A stretch of DNA of 38,588 nt from an uncultured Coriobacteriales bacterium (lineage in GTDB: Bacteria > Actinomycetota > Coriobacteriia > Coriobacteriales > Atopobiaceae). The stretch is from positions 1 through 38,588 of the forward strand of contig CAMOLV010000002.1 in the NCBI GenBank assembly GCA_946619045.1, in the 5' to 3' direction. Both the position numbers and the translations under genes were made by a program. The notes beneath the pieces were generated by a model that did not search any database, was not told the DNA's origin, and saw nothing but the letters and a program-made list of their open reading frames with translations. Positions 21,981 through 31,292 of this stretch are shown here, one piece after another. Within the stretch, counting starts at the first letter, position 1; each line of letters opens with the position of its first letter.

Positions 21981-22637
21981 ATGTCCGAGACCCCCATGTT
22001 CGACAAGGACTCCGTCGGAGTAGCCAAGGGACGCCCCGGCGGCTACGCCGCCGTGTTCCCGGTGGGCACCGACATCAGCGACTTGGCCGACCCGTCCAAG
22101 ACGCTCAAGGAGCTCATCAGTCAGTACAACGGCGCCTCTCTCGGCTACATCTCGGAGGACGGCGTGACGTTCACGACCGACACCGACTCCGAGGGGCACA
22201 ACGACTGGGGCGGCTCCGAGGTCGCGCGCGACCTCACGAGCTACGCCGACTCCGCACAGATGACCTTCATCCAGTCGTCCGTCGCCGTGCTCAAGACCAT
22301 CTACGGAGACGACAACGTGACGGAGAGCGGCGCGACCGTCACCGTCCGCCACAACCGCAACTTCACCGACCCGCACGTCTACGTGTTCGACTCGGTCATC
22401 TCCTCGACCAAGGTCCTGCGCAACGTCATTCCGATCGGCCAGGCATTCGAGCGAGACGACGTCTCCTACAACAGCTCCGACCTGCTCGGCTACACGCCGA
22501 CCATCACGTGCGTGCCCTACAACGACGACGGCGACACCCACACGACCGCCATCTACGACACGGTCAAGGCCGCCAAGGTTGCTGTCCAGCACGACGAGGG
22601 CGCCGCCGAGGATGAGCCCAAGGCCGTCACGGCCTAG
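21981..22637 (+). CDS. Major tail protein
   Basis: 218 aa, ATG behind GGAAGGAGGG. Tube-protein features include GYAAVFPVGTDISDLAD near the N-terminus, VTFTTDTDSEGHNDWGGSEVARDLTSYADSAQMTFIQSS, and YVFDSVISSTKVLRNVIPIGQAFERDDVSYNSSDLLGYTPTITC. It forms the stacked hexameric tail tube. Confidence 0.9.
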   Translation: MSETPMFDKDSVGVAKGRPGGYAAVFPVGTDISDLADPSKTLKELISQYNGASLGYISEDGVTFTTDTDSEGHNDWGGSEVARDLTSYADSAQMTFIQSSVAVLKTIYGDDNVTESGATVTVRHNRNFTDPHVYVFDSVISSTKVLRNVIPIGQAFERDDVSYNSSDLLGYTPTITCVPYNDDGDTHTTAIYDTVKAAKVAVQHDEGAAEDEPKAVTA

Positions 22638-22684
22638 CCGGACAACAGACAAAAGGGAGGGTCGGATGCCCCTCCCGTCCCGCC

Positions 22685-22740
22685 AAATGCTTGCGGCGGG
22701 CGCTGCGCGGTAGGCGCCGCAGCGTCCTCCGCAAGCATTT
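22685..22740 (+). repeat. Long hairpin between tail tube and chaperone genes
   Basis: Perfect 12-bp arms AAATGCTTGCGG / CCGCAAGCATTT around an inner CGCTGCG/CGCAGCG stem. The T run is short (TTT), so it may be an attenuator or a 3'-protective structure that lowers chaperone expression relative to the abundant tube protein. Confidence 0.75.
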
Positions 22741-22761
22741 GCGCCTACAAAAGGAGGAAAC

Positions 22762-23259
22762 ATGGACGTCAACGAGATGACACCCGAGCAGCTGCGAGAG
22801 ATGGCGGAGTCCAAGGAGCGCATGCGCGCCAACCTGGAGGAGCAGTACCTGGGCTATAAGACCGCAATCCTCGATTTCGATACGGAGCCGAAGCGCCAGA
22901 AACTGGAGCCCTGGCAGAAGGCCGTGGTGGTGGAGGGCGCCGAGTACGTCCTCGACATGCGCCGCTTCAAGTCTCGCAAGGTGCTCAAGCAGGTCGCGAA
23001 GGCGCAGAGCGAGGCCCAGAAGCGCAACCGCGTCTACGAGGAGGCAATCAGCTCGGGCATGACCGAGGAGGAAGCCACCTTAAAGGCCAACGAGGGGGTC
23101 AGCATCGACGAGCAGATCGGCTACCTGACCGCCATGCTCGGCGAGGAGGTCGATGACAAGGTCGCCGAGGTGGTGACCGCCAAGATGGGCTACGACGACT
23201 TCGAGGAGATCGTCCGCATCGAGGAGCTGCTCGTCGAGGCCGCTCGCCTAAAAAACTAG
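22762..23259 (+). CDS. Tail assembly chaperone G
   Basis: 165 aa acidic helical protein (EMTPEQLREMAESKERMRANLEEQYLGYK; VLKQVAKAQSEAQKRNRVYEEAISSGMTEEEAT), ATG behind AAAAGGAGG. Binds the tape measure during tail assembly. It ends at TAG immediately after a slippery A AAA AAC, and a fraction of ribosomes should continue into the next frame to give G-T. Confidence 0.9.
   Translation: MDVNEMTPEQLREMAESKERMRANLEEQYLGYKTAILDFDTEPKRQKLEPWQKAVVVEGAEYVLDMRRFKSRKVLKQVAKAQSEAQKRNRVYEEAISSGMTEEEATLKANEGVSIDEQIGYLTAMLGEEVDDKVAEVVTAKMGYDDFEEIVRIEELLVEAARLKN
23250..23256 (+). promoter_or_regulatory. Programmed -1 frameshift site A AAA AAC
   Basis: The heptamer is in the correct phase (CTA AAA AAC TAG), with the zero-frame stop as the next codon. 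Slippage by -1 reads CTA GTC GCG and joins the T reading frame, open to 23633. Confidence 0.93.
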
Positions 23260-23633
23260 TCGCGCTCGTCGGCGTCCTGCTCGATGGGCGCGACGAGCTC
23301 AAGGCGGACCTCCGCCAGTACTATTCGCTTGACCTGGACGATGCCATCATCGGCGGGGACTTCGACGGCCTCCTCACGCTCGTGGGGCAGCTGCCGCCGC
23401 AGTCGCGCACGGTGACGCGCATCGATCCGCGCGCGTCATGGGACGAGCACGCCTACCTGCTCGCCCTCGTCGCCGACAACCTCTCCTTCCTGCGCTACGA
23501 GAACGCCGGGGGCAAGGGCAGGAAGCCCGACCCCGTGAAGCGCCCGAAGGCCAGGGACGCCGAGCCCGCCGCGCGCCGCCTCGACCTGAGTCGGGACGAG
23601 GTCGACTCCCTGCTGTTCGGGGAGCGCTCATAG
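23256..23633 (+). CDS. Tail assembly chaperone T part, made as G-T fusion
   Basis: No independent start is needed: the -1 frame is open from the slip site and adds about 125 aa to G, giving a 290-aa G-T protein. Content (LDGRDELKADLRQYYSLDLDDAIIGGDFDGLLTLVGQLPPQS; WDEHAYLLALVADNLSFLRYENA; RRLDLSRDEVDSLLFGERS) matches the T side of siphovirus chaperones. The track's ATG at 23382 is internal. Confidence 0.9.
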   Translation, partial: LVALVGVLLDGRDELKADLRQYYSLDLDDAIIGGDFDGLLTLVGQLPPQSRTVTRIDPRASWDEHAYLLALVADNLSFLRYENAGGKGRKPDPVKRPKARDAEPAARRLDLSRDEVDSLLFGERS

Positions 23634-23648
23634 GTAGGTGATCAACCC

Positions 23649-26603
23649 TTGCCCACCGTGGCCAAAGGCTCGGTGCTGCTGACACCGAAGTTCGACAACC
23701 TCACGTCATCGATCAGCCGACAGCTCGACAGCGCCTTCGCCGGCAGCTCCGGCGTCGGCGCCAAGGCCGGGGCCAAGACGGGCGCGGCCTTCAGCTCCGG
23801 CGTCGGCGCCAAGGTCGGGGCCGTCGCCGGCATCGTCTCGACGGTCACCGGCAAGGCCTTCACGGCCATCAGCAACTCGCTCGACTCGGCAATCAGCCGC
23901 GTCGACACCATGAACAACTTCCCCAAAGTCATGGCGGGCCTGGGATACGGGGTGGACGCGGCAACCTCGTCCATCGACAAGATGAGCGACCACCTAACCG
24001 GCCTGCCCACGCGCCTGGACGCCATGACCTCGTCGGTCCAGAAGATCGTGCCGACCGTCAAGGACGTCGGCAAGGCGACCGACATCATGCTCGCCTTCAA
24101 CGACGCGCTGCTCGCCGGCGGCGCGTCGACGCAGGTGCAGGAGGCGGCGCTCGAGCAGTTCTGCCAGATGCTCGCCAAGGGAAAGCCCGAGATGGAGGAC
24201 TGGCGCTCGATCGTCACCGCCATGCCGGGCCAGATGGACCAGGTCGCCAAGTCGATGCTCGGGCCGACCGCGAGCACGAACGACCTCTACAACGCGCTCA
24301 AGACCGGTAAGGTCAGCGTTGAGGACCTCGAGGACGCGTTCATATCCCTCGACAAGAACGGGTACGCAGGCTTCGACTCCTTCGCCCAACAGGCAAAGAC
24401 CGGCACGGCGGGCATCGCCACGTCCGTGGCCAACCTGAAGAACTCCGTGACCAAGGCGGTTGCGGCGTGCATCGATGCCATCGGTGTGGAGAACATTACG
24501 GCGCCCATCCAGGCGGCGACCGGGCTCATCAAGGGCGCGGGCGACATCGCCGCCGGCGCCATCACGTCCGTCAAGGACACCGTGTCCGACGTCGGCGGCT
24601 ACGTCGAGCGGTTCATCGGCATGCTCGAGCGCCTCGGCAAGTCCTCTGATAGCTTCTCCACGCTCGCATATAACGCAGACGTGCTCATGCGGGCGGTCCG
24701 CGGCGCCCTCGAGCCCGCGGCGGATGCCGTCGGCAGGGTCATCGAGCGCGTGGCCGAGCTGGCTGGACAGACGTTTACCTCAACATGGCCGGAGGACCTC
24801 GCGCTTGGCGTCAAGCACGCAGCGGATGCGATCAACGGCCTCGTGGACGGGGCCGGGGGCATCGAGGCGGTCTGCTCCGCGGTAAGGGGTCCCGTTTCCG
24901 GGCTTGTGGGCGATTTCGACGGTGCCGCAAACAGTGTCCTGTCCTTTGTCGATTCCTCGAGCGGGATGTCGGCAATCGCCGATGCGGTCAGTAGATTCGT
25001 AGGCTCTACTGCGGGCCTGGGCGCCGCCAAATTAGCCATTTCCGGCGTGACGGGCGGCATCGACAAGCTCAAGAGCCTTCAGGTCGCGCTCAAGGGCGTG
25101 GCCAAGGTGGCAGGCTCTGGCGTCGGCGAGATCGGTTCGCTCGCTTCTATGGTCTCCGGCGAGGCGACCGCCGCATTCGCCTCAGCCTCCGGCCCCGTCA
25201 GAGGGCTGTTCTCGGCCATCGGCACGGGCGCGGGAGCCTTCGCGACGCTCGTCGGCCCGATCGCCATCGTGGTCGCCGCCGTCGCGGCGCTCGCAGCCGG
25301 CTTCGGCTACATGATGACGACCAACGAGGGCTTCCGCTCGTCGGCCATGTCGGCCGCATCCGCGATAGCCTCCGGCCTGGCGCCCGCATTCTCGGCGGTC
25401 GCCTCGGCGGTGGCATCGGTCATGCCGACCCTGGTCTCCGCGTTCGCGGCCGTCGCCTCGGTCGTCACCGGGCAGCTGCTCCCGGCGCTCGGCAACATCG
25501 CCCTCGCGCTGCTGCAGCTCCTCGCCGCCGTCGCGCCCGTCGTCGGGCAGATAATCGCCGCCGTCGCACCGGTCGCGGCGCAGATAATCCAGCTCCTCGT
25601 CCAGGTCGCCGGCGTCATCATGGGCGTGCTCGTGATGGCGGTCAACGCCATCGCCGCCGTCGTGCAGGCAGTGTGGCCCGTCGTCCAGACGGCGTTCACC
25701 GTCGCCTGCGCCGCCATCTCTGCGATCATCTCGACGGTATGGCCCGCAATAGAGCTGGTCATTACGACAGCGATGCAGGTCATCAGCGCCGTCATCGGCA
25801 CCGTCCTCGCCGCCATCAGCGGCGACTGGGAGGGCGTCTGGACGGGAATCCAGTCGATCGCCGAGATCGTATGGAACGCCATCCAGACCATCGTCAACAT
25901 TGCGATAGGCGTCATCTCGTCGGTCATCAGCTCCGTGCTGAGCACGATCAGCGGCGTGTGGTCGAGCACGTGGGGAGCCATCAAGGGCGCGTTCTCCTCC
26001 ATCTGGGAGGGCATCAAGTCCGCCGCCCAGAGCGGCGTGAACTCCGTCTACACCACGGTCACCGGAATCAAGGACAAGATCACCGGCTTCTTCGCCGGCG
26101 CGGGGTCCTGGCTCGTCGAGTCAGGCAAGGCCATCCTCAACGGCCTCAAGTCCGGCATCGAGAGCGCGGTCGGCGCCGTCACGTCGTCGGTATCCGGAGC
26201 GGTCGAGAGGATCCGCGGCCTGTTCCCGTTCTCACCGGCGAAATGGGGCCCGTTCAGCGGCCACGGATACACGACCTACTCCGGCCGCGCCCTCATGGGC
26301 GACTTCGGCGAGAGCATCGTCGCCGCATCCGCCGGCACCGCCGCGATGGCGTCCAAGGCGCTCGCGCGCGTCGAGGACGTCTTCGACGTGCCCACGGTCT
26401 CGTTCGCTTCCGCCGACGCCGCCGGCGCGCGGTCGGTCGCGATAGGGAGCGCCGCGCCCGCCGGGCTCGGCGTCGTCGAGCGCGGAGACACCTACTACAT
26501 CAACATCGACGGTTCCCTCCTCGAGGTCGATGAGCGCATCGCCCGCGCCCTCAAGGAGCTCATCGCCGAGGTCAAGCGCTCGTCCAGGTCAAGGAGGGGG
26601 TAG
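23649..26603 (+). CDS. Tape measure protein
   Basis: 984 aa from TTG 23649. N-terminal region (SISRQLDSAFAGSSG) leads into the tape-measure core (VDTMNNFPKVMAGLGYGVD, STQVQEAALEQFCQMLAKGKPEMEDWRSIVTAMPGQMDQVAKSMLG). Hydrophobic helical stretches occupy about 530-760 (LVGPIAIVVAAVAALAAGFGY and following), and a Ser/Ala-rich end carries the LFPFSPAKWGPFSGHGY motif seen in many tape measures. Length implies a tail of roughly 150 nm by the usual 1.5 A per residue rule. Confidence 0.95.
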   Translation: MPTVAKGSVLLTPKFDNLTSSISRQLDSAFAGSSGVGAKAGAKTGAAFSSGVGAKVGAVAGIVSTVTGKAFTAISNSLDSAISRVDTMNNFPKVMAGLGYGVDAATSSIDKMSDHLTGLPTRLDAMTSSVQKIVPTVKDVGKATDIMLAFNDALLAGGASTQVQEAALEQFCQMLAKGKPEMEDWRSIVTAMPGQMDQVAKSMLGPTASTNDLYNALKTGKVSVEDLEDAFISLDKNGYAGFDSFAQQAKTGTAGIATSVANLKNSVTKAVAACIDAIGVENITAPIQAATGLIKGAGDIAAGAITSVKDTVSDVGGYVERFIGMLERLGKSSDSFSTLAYNADVLMRAVRGALEPAADAVGRVIERVAELAGQTFTSTWPEDLALGVKHAADAINGLVDGAGGIEAVCSAVRGPVSGLVGDFDGAANSVLSFVDSSSGMSAIADAVSRFVGSTAGLGAAKLAISGVTGGIDKLKSLQVALKGVAKVAGSGVGEIGSLASMVSGEATAAFASASGPVRGLFSAIGTGAGAFATLVGPIAIVVAAVAALAAGFGYMMTTNEGFRSSAMSAASAIASGLAPAFSAVASAVASVMPTLVSAFAAVASVVTGQLLPALGNIALALLQLLAAVAPVVGQIIAAVAPVAAQIIQLLVQVAGVIMGVLVMAVNAIAAVVQAVWPVVQTAFTVACAAISAIISTVWPAIELVITTAMQVISAVIGTVLAAISGDWEGVWTGIQSIAEIVWNAIQTIVNIAIGVISSVISSVLSTISGVWSSTWGAIKGAFSSIWEGIKSAAQSGVNSVYTTVTGIKDKITGFFAGAGSWLVESGKAILNGLKSGIESAVGAVTSSVSGAVERIRGLFPFSPAKWGPFSGHGYTTYSGRALMGDFGESIVAASAGTAAMASKALARVEDVFDVPTVSFASADAAGARSVAIGSAAPAGLGVVERGDTYYINIDGSLLEVDERIARALKELIAEVKRSSRSRRG

Positions 26604-26606
26604 GGC

Positions 26607-28934
26607 ATGGCATACGCGGAGACAAAGCGAAACGGCGTCAAGTACTACGGGGTCTCCCTGTCGACCTGGGTCGAGAACGTCAGCGACTCGACAGCGCGAA
26701 TCCACTGGAGCGCCGCTGTCGACTTCGGCGACTGGTACTACTTCGGCGTGCGCCTCCACGTCAAAGTCGGCGGAGTCTGGCGGGCGAGCGGCGACGGTTA
26801 CACTACCTCCAGTGGCCAGCGTGCCGTCACCGTCAGCGGATACACCGACGCCGCCCGCAGGGACGATGACTACGGAGTCTGGGTCGAGGCCTACACCGAG
26901 TCCGTCTCGGTTGGCGGCTACGGTGGCGTCGGATCCGTGACCTCATGCGGCGAGAGCGCCGGCGTCCCCAAGATCCCCGCCTACAAGCCGGACGCGCCGA
27001 CCGACCTCGTCGTAACGGAGTCGACCGACGGCTCCACCGCCCTCGAGTGGGTCAACCATCCGGACGACGGGGCGCGCAAGTACTACGATGGCGTCAACGT
27101 CTACCGCCACACCGATGACGGGCCGACCGAGAACCCGTACAACCAGGGGACGATCTCCAACTGGCGCGACGCTACGACGAGCGCTAATCACTTCTACGAC
27201 TACGACGTCAGGGCCCGATGGCGCGGCGGTACCTCCGAGATGTCGAACAAGGTCCGAGTCTTCAAGACCCCCGCGCCCCCGGCATCCGTCTCGCTCGCGC
27301 GATCCGGCGACGGCGAGGTATCGCTGATCGTGCGGGGTCCCGACATCCCGTGGTGGATAAGCGGCTTCAAGGCCCGCGCGACCTCAGACGGCGGGAAGAC
27401 CTACATCCCCCGCAGCCTCGCCGCCGACAAGCAGGGGCCGGGCGTCTGGTCCATGACAGACCCGTCCGCCGTGGCCGGGGAGAGGGTCGTCTACGAGGTC
27501 TGCACCTACCGCGACAAACCCGTTGCTGACGCCGGAGACACCATCTGCTCGGCGTGGACGGCGTCCAATGCCGTGGCTACGATCTGCCCGCCGTATGCGC
27601 CAACGGTCTACGGCCTGGACCCGGCCTACCCGACCGGGACGACGGCGACCGTGTCCTGGTCGCGCAGCCACCCGGACGGCACGGCCCAGACCGCCGCACA
27701 GGTGGAGCTGGTCAAGCCCGGCGGCGCCTCGGAGGTGACCGACATCTCCGGTGCAGCCTCGACGGCATCCCTGGCACTGGCCGAAAAGGGGACCTACCGA
27801 CTGCGTGTGCGCACCAAGGGCTCGGACCCGTCATGGGGCGCCTGGAGCCAGTACTCGTCGCTCACCGTCGCGGACCCTCCGCAGGCGTTCTTCACCACGC
27901 CGGCCGAAGACGGTGATACGGTCGTCGAGCTGCCGCTCGACGTCGCATGGGAGGCCGCCGATGAGACGGGCATCGCATCGCAGCGCCTGAGAATCACATC
28001 GGCGTCCGCTTTGGTTCTGGACGCCGACGTCGGAGCATCGGCTCGCACGTATTCGGTGGCCACGGGCCTGAGCAACGAAACGTCATACACGCTGGAACTC
28101 ACCGTGCGCGGCGGCTCGGGCCTGACGGCCACGTTTACCAGAACGTTTGCGACGGAGTGGCTCGTTCCCGCGGCGCCGATCGTCTCGGTCGCGTACTCCG
28201 ACGACTACGCCGCTACCGTCACCGTGCGCGACGGGGTGTCGGAGTATGCGGTCGACGGCCACCGACTCCGGGGGCCGATGGCCCTGACTGAGTCCGGGAA
28301 CATCAGGTTCACCGGCGGCGTCGCCATCAGGGGGACCAAGGCCGTGCTGCACGACCTGCCGCCGTGCCAGTCATTCGACGTCATACGCGTGCTGCCGGAC
28401 GGCTCGCGCCGAACTCTTGCGACCGGCCTAAAGCAGGGCCAGAGCGTCATCGACCGCCTGCCGCCGCTCAACGCGGCGTTCGCCTACGTCGCGGTGGGCC
28501 ACGCCGCGAGCGGCACGGTCTCCACGACCGAGGTAGAGACCTCGTGCGCCTGCCGCGGATACGCCTTCAACTTCGACGCTGGCGCGACTACGGTCGTCGC
28601 CGGCACCGTCGGGGTGGGCGGTCCTCCCGTCTACTCGCGCGGCTACGACCACGACGTCGTCCAGTACCACTTCTTCGGCTCGCCGGGCGGCCTGCCGATG
28701 GGCTTCACCTCCAGGAAGCTCAACGTGCCCGAGAACTGGGAGTTCGGCGTCCGTGCCGAAGATATCGGGCACGTCTCGGCGCTGTTCCTCGCCAACTCGC
28801 ACTGCTGGGCGCGCACCAACGACGGGGAGCGCGCATTCGTGAGCCTGTCTCCGAACATCACGAGGTCCTCGCCTGGCTGGTACAGGGTGAGCCTCACCAC
28901 CAAGCGAGAGGTCTGGAGGGAGCCCAATGCCTAG
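26607..28934 (+). CDS. Tail-tip protein with fibronectin type III repeats
   Basis: 775 aa, ATG behind AAGGAGGGGG. A beta-rich N-terminal domain of about 125 residues is followed by FN3-like repeats beginning near PDAPTDLVVTESTDGSTALEW, APPASVSLARSGDGEVSLIV, APTVYGLDPAYPTGTTATVSW and PAEDGDTVVELPLDVAWEA. The C-terminal ~240 residues resemble distal-tail domains. It follows the tape measure, where distal tail proteins are coded. FN3 modules in phage tails probably add weak surface adhesion. Confidence 0.8.
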   Translation: MAYAETKRNGVKYYGVSLSTWVENVSDSTARIHWSAAVDFGDWYYFGVRLHVKVGGVWRASGDGYTTSSGQRAVTVSGYTDAARRDDDYGVWVEAYTESVSVGGYGGVGSVTSCGESAGVPKIPAYKPDAPTDLVVTESTDGSTALEWVNHPDDGARKYYDGVNVYRHTDDGPTENPYNQGTISNWRDATTSANHFYDYDVRARWRGGTSEMSNKVRVFKTPAPPASVSLARSGDGEVSLIVRGPDIPWWISGFKARATSDGGKTYIPRSLAADKQGPGVWSMTDPSAVAGERVVYEVCTYRDKPVADAGDTICSAWTASNAVATICPPYAPTVYGLDPAYPTGTTATVSWSRSHPDGTAQTAAQVELVKPGGASEVTDISGAASTASLALAEKGTYRLRVRTKGSDPSWGAWSQYSSLTVADPPQAFFTTPAEDGDTVVELPLDVAWEAADETGIASQRLRITSASALVLDADVGASARTYSVATGLSNETSYTLELTVRGGSGLTATFTRTFATEWLVPAAPIVSVAYSDDYAATVTVRDGVSEYAVDGHRLRGPMALTESGNIRFTGGVAIRGTKAVLHDLPPCQSFDVIRVLPDGSRRTLATGLKQGQSVIDRLPPLNAAFAYVAVGHAASGTVSTTEVETSCACRGYAFNFDAGATTVVAGTVGVGGPPVYSRGYDHDVVQYHFFGSPGGLPMGFTSRKLNVPENWEFGVRAEDIGHVSALFLANSHCWARTNDGERAFVSLSPNITRSSPGWYRVSLTTKREVWREPNA

Positions 28935-30525
28935 GGACAGGTTCTGGCTGGAGCCATTCCACGCAGACTTCCGATTCGTGAGGGTCGGCCTCTCCACCGG
29001 CCTCGAGGGCTCCGAGCTCGGCAACATCACCGGAGGAAGCGTGGAGCGAAACCAGGACACGGCCATCTTCGAGCAGGGGAGCATCGACTATGTCGGGGAG
29101 CTCGACCTGGGCACCGACCTCCTGCGCGTGTACCTCGAGGCTTCTTCCCTGTGGACTGGCGAGAGCCGCACGGAGGCGCTCGGAACCTTCTACGTCTCCA
29201 CCCCAAAGGCGAGCGCTGACGGTGCGGTCACCACCGGCGCCGCCGACATCTACGGCAGGCTCAGGGCGCTCGCCGAGGACGATTTCGACGGACCATACGT
29301 GATCCCCGCCGGGACCAACATGGTCGACGCCGCAAGGAAGATCGCCGAGAGCTGCGGCCTGGAGGTCGTCGCAGACGAGAGCGACGCCGTGCTCACTTCG
29401 ACGTGGGTGTTCGGCATCTCGACGACATCGTCCGACGAGGACCGCACGGACTCCAAACTCGCCGCCGTCAACCGCCTGCTCGAGGCCGCCGGATTCCTCG
29501 CGGCGCACACCGACCCGTACGGACGCGTGCTGTTCCGCCGCTACGTGGAGCCGGACCAGAGGCCCGTCTCCTTCGACTACGTCGAGGGCCCCGACTGCCG
29601 CGTGACGCTCAAGCTCGACCGCGAGCGCGACACCTTCGACGTGGCCAACGTCGTCCATGTCGACTTCTCGTCTCAGGACATCTCGGTGCGAGGCACGGCG
29701 GTCGACGACGACCCCGACAGCCCGTACTCCACCGTGAGCACCGGGCGGCGCGTGACCGCCCGATACGACCTATCCGACCTGCCCACGAGCGTCACGGAGG
29801 ACTCGAACATCCTCTCTGGCGCCGCCGAGATGCAGGTCGGCTCGGGGACCAAGGAGAGCGGGACCTACCGTCAGAGCGACAGCCACGGCTCCATCTCCAC
29901 CGTGTACGTGCCGGACTCCCCACAGACCGCCGTGTTCTTCGGCCTCAAGGTCGTAAGCGACGGCGGGCGCATCGGCTTCTGCCAAGACAGGGTCGGATCG
30001 CTCAAGAAGGGCGTACCGGTCACGCAGAGCCTGTGGATCAAGGGGACGAAGGGCGCACGCGTGAGCCTGCAGGCTTGGTGGGTGCCGTCCTTGTCGGGCG
30101 GCCCGCACCTGCATTACGCGACGCTCACAGGCGAGTGGCAGCGCATCGTCGCGACCGAGACGCCCGCGGACAACTACAGCGAGATCTCGGCCGGATACGT
30201 GTACCTGGAGTCCGGCGGGGAGGCCGTCGTCGTCGCCGAGAAGGTGGAGGAGGGCCCCACGGCCACGCCGTGGCCCCATGACGCCATCCAGGCCGCCGCC
30301 GACGCCAAGGCCGCCGAGCTGCTCAGGGACGGGCGGTCCGTCATCCAGAGGGTGAACTGCACCTGCACATACGACCCTGTGTCGGTCTACGACGCGGGCA
30401 ACCTCCGCCTGGCGAGCGCCGACATCGATGCCGACCACACCTGTATCAGGACGCAGACGCTCAAGTTCGAGACGGCCTGCCCGATGGATATCGAGATGAG
30501 AAAGTTCGAGAGGAGAGCGGCATGA
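28927..30525 (+). CDS. Tail hub protein with inserted carbohydrate-binding-like module
   Basis: 532 aa. Residues 1-295 and 450-532 look like the gp27-type hub (VGLSTGLEGSELGNITGGSVERNQD; RLRALAEDDFDGPYVIPAGTNMVDAARKIAESCGL; LKLDRERDTFDVANVVHV). Between them, about 300-450, lies a jelly-roll-like insert (PQTAVFFGLKVVSDGGRIGFCQ, VTQSLWIKGTKGARVSLQAWW, AGYVYLESGGEAVVVAEKVEEGP), similar to carbohydrate-binding modules spliced into tail proteins. Probably contacts cell-surface glycans. Overlaps the previous gene by 8 bp. Confidence 0.82.
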   Translation: MPRDRFWLEPFHADFRFVRVGLSTGLEGSELGNITGGSVERNQDTAIFEQGSIDYVGELDLGTDLLRVYLEASSLWTGESRTEALGTFYVSTPKASADGAVTTGAADIYGRLRALAEDDFDGPYVIPAGTNMVDAARKIAESCGLEVVADESDAVLTSTWVFGISTTSSDEDRTDSKLAAVNRLLEAAGFLAAHTDPYGRVLFRRYVEPDQRPVSFDYVEGPDCRVTLKLDRERDTFDVANVVHVDFSSQDISVRGTAVDDDPDSPYSTVSTGRRVTARYDLSDLPTSVTEDSNILSGAAEMQVGSGTKESGTYRQSDSHGSISTVYVPDSPQTAVFFGLKVVSDGGRIGFCQDRVGSLKKGVPVTQSLWIKGTKGARVSLQAWWVPSLSGGPHLHYATLTGEWQRIVATETPADNYSEISAGYVYLESGGEAVVVAEKVEEGPTATPWPHDAIQAAADAKAAELLRDGRSVIQRVNCTCTYDPVSVYDAGNLRLASADIDADHTCIRTQTLKFETACPMDIEMRKFERRAA

Positions 30526-30755
30526 GCATGGCGTCAGACCTCCTGGAATCGATTGAGCCGCCCGACAGGGCATCGGTTCAGATCGCCTACGGCTACGTCG
30601 CGGCCGTCACCGGCAGCTCGCTGTCGGTGCTCGTGCGCGGCGGCGTGGCCGAGGGCGTGCGCATGACCACGGGCTGCTCGGGCGCCAAGGTGGGGCAGAG
30701 GGCGGTGCTCATCGGCTCGCCGCCGGTCTGGACCGCGATCGGAATCCTCGCGTAA
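30522..30755 (+). CDS. Small OB-fold-like baseplate protein
   Basis: 77 aa, ATG overlapping the hub stop. After a short helix, a run of beta strands (RASVQIAYGYVAAVTGSSLSVLVRGG, GQRAVLIGSPPVWTAIGILA) is consistent with a small OB-fold tip component. Assigned by fold impression and position. Confidence 0.65.
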   Translation: MSMASDLLESIEPPDRASVQIAYGYVAAVTGSSLSVLVRGGVAEGVRMTTGCSGAKVGQRAVLIGSPPVWTAIGILA

Positions 30756-30764
30756 AGGAGGGAC

Positions 30765-31292
30765 ATGAAGGTACACAAGATCAAGGTGCGAGACCGCACC
30801 GTGTCGTGCGACGACCTCGAGCTGGTCCAGGGCACGCAGGGCGTCGACGCCGTCGGCCTCGACCTCGATCCGGAATGGACAGGGCTCGAGGTCACGGTGA
30901 CGTTCGCTGCGGCGGCCGGCAACTACACACCGGCGCGGGACGGCGGAGTCTGGCCCGTGCCGTGGGAGGTGCTCAAGGAGACCGGTGAGGTCGAGGTCGG
31001 CATCGAGGGCCGACGCGGTACCGACGTACTCAAGTCGGTGCGTATGCCGTGGCCGTTCCGCGTGCGCCCGTCGCTCACGGTCGGCCAGCTGCCCAGCGAC
31101 CCGACCGTGAGCGACCTGCAGGCGCTCGTGCTCGAGGCCAAGGAGCTCAAGGCGCAGATCGCGCAGACCGTCGCCGACGCCCGCGCTGTGCTCGGCGAGA
31201 TCGAGGACTACGCCATCGCCGAGTGGAGTGTGGATGCCCGGGTTCATCGCCTGCTGGTGGGCCCTGTCAAATCGAGGAAGGATGATGCCTAG
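30765..31292 (+). CDS. Baseplate upper protein (BppU-like)
   Basis: 175 aa, ATG behind AAAGGAGGG. Beta-sandwich N-terminal domain (KVHKIKVRDRTVSCDDLELVQGTQGVDAVGLDLDPEWTGLEVTVTF; MPWPFRVRPSLTVGQLPSDPT) and a C-terminal helix (DLQALVLEAKELKAQIAQTVADARAVL) that would trimerise. Likely links the baseplate to the receptor-binding protein coded next, whose GTG overlaps this stop. Confidence 0.75.
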   Translation: MKVHKIKVRDRTVSCDDLELVQGTQGVDAVGLDLDPEWTGLEVTVTFAAAAGNYTPARDGGVWPVPWEVLKETGEVEVGIEGRRGTDVLKSVRMPWPFRVRPSLTVGQLPSDPTVSDLQALVLEAKELKAQIAQTVADARAVLGEIEDYAIAEWSVDARVHRLLVGPVKSRKDDA

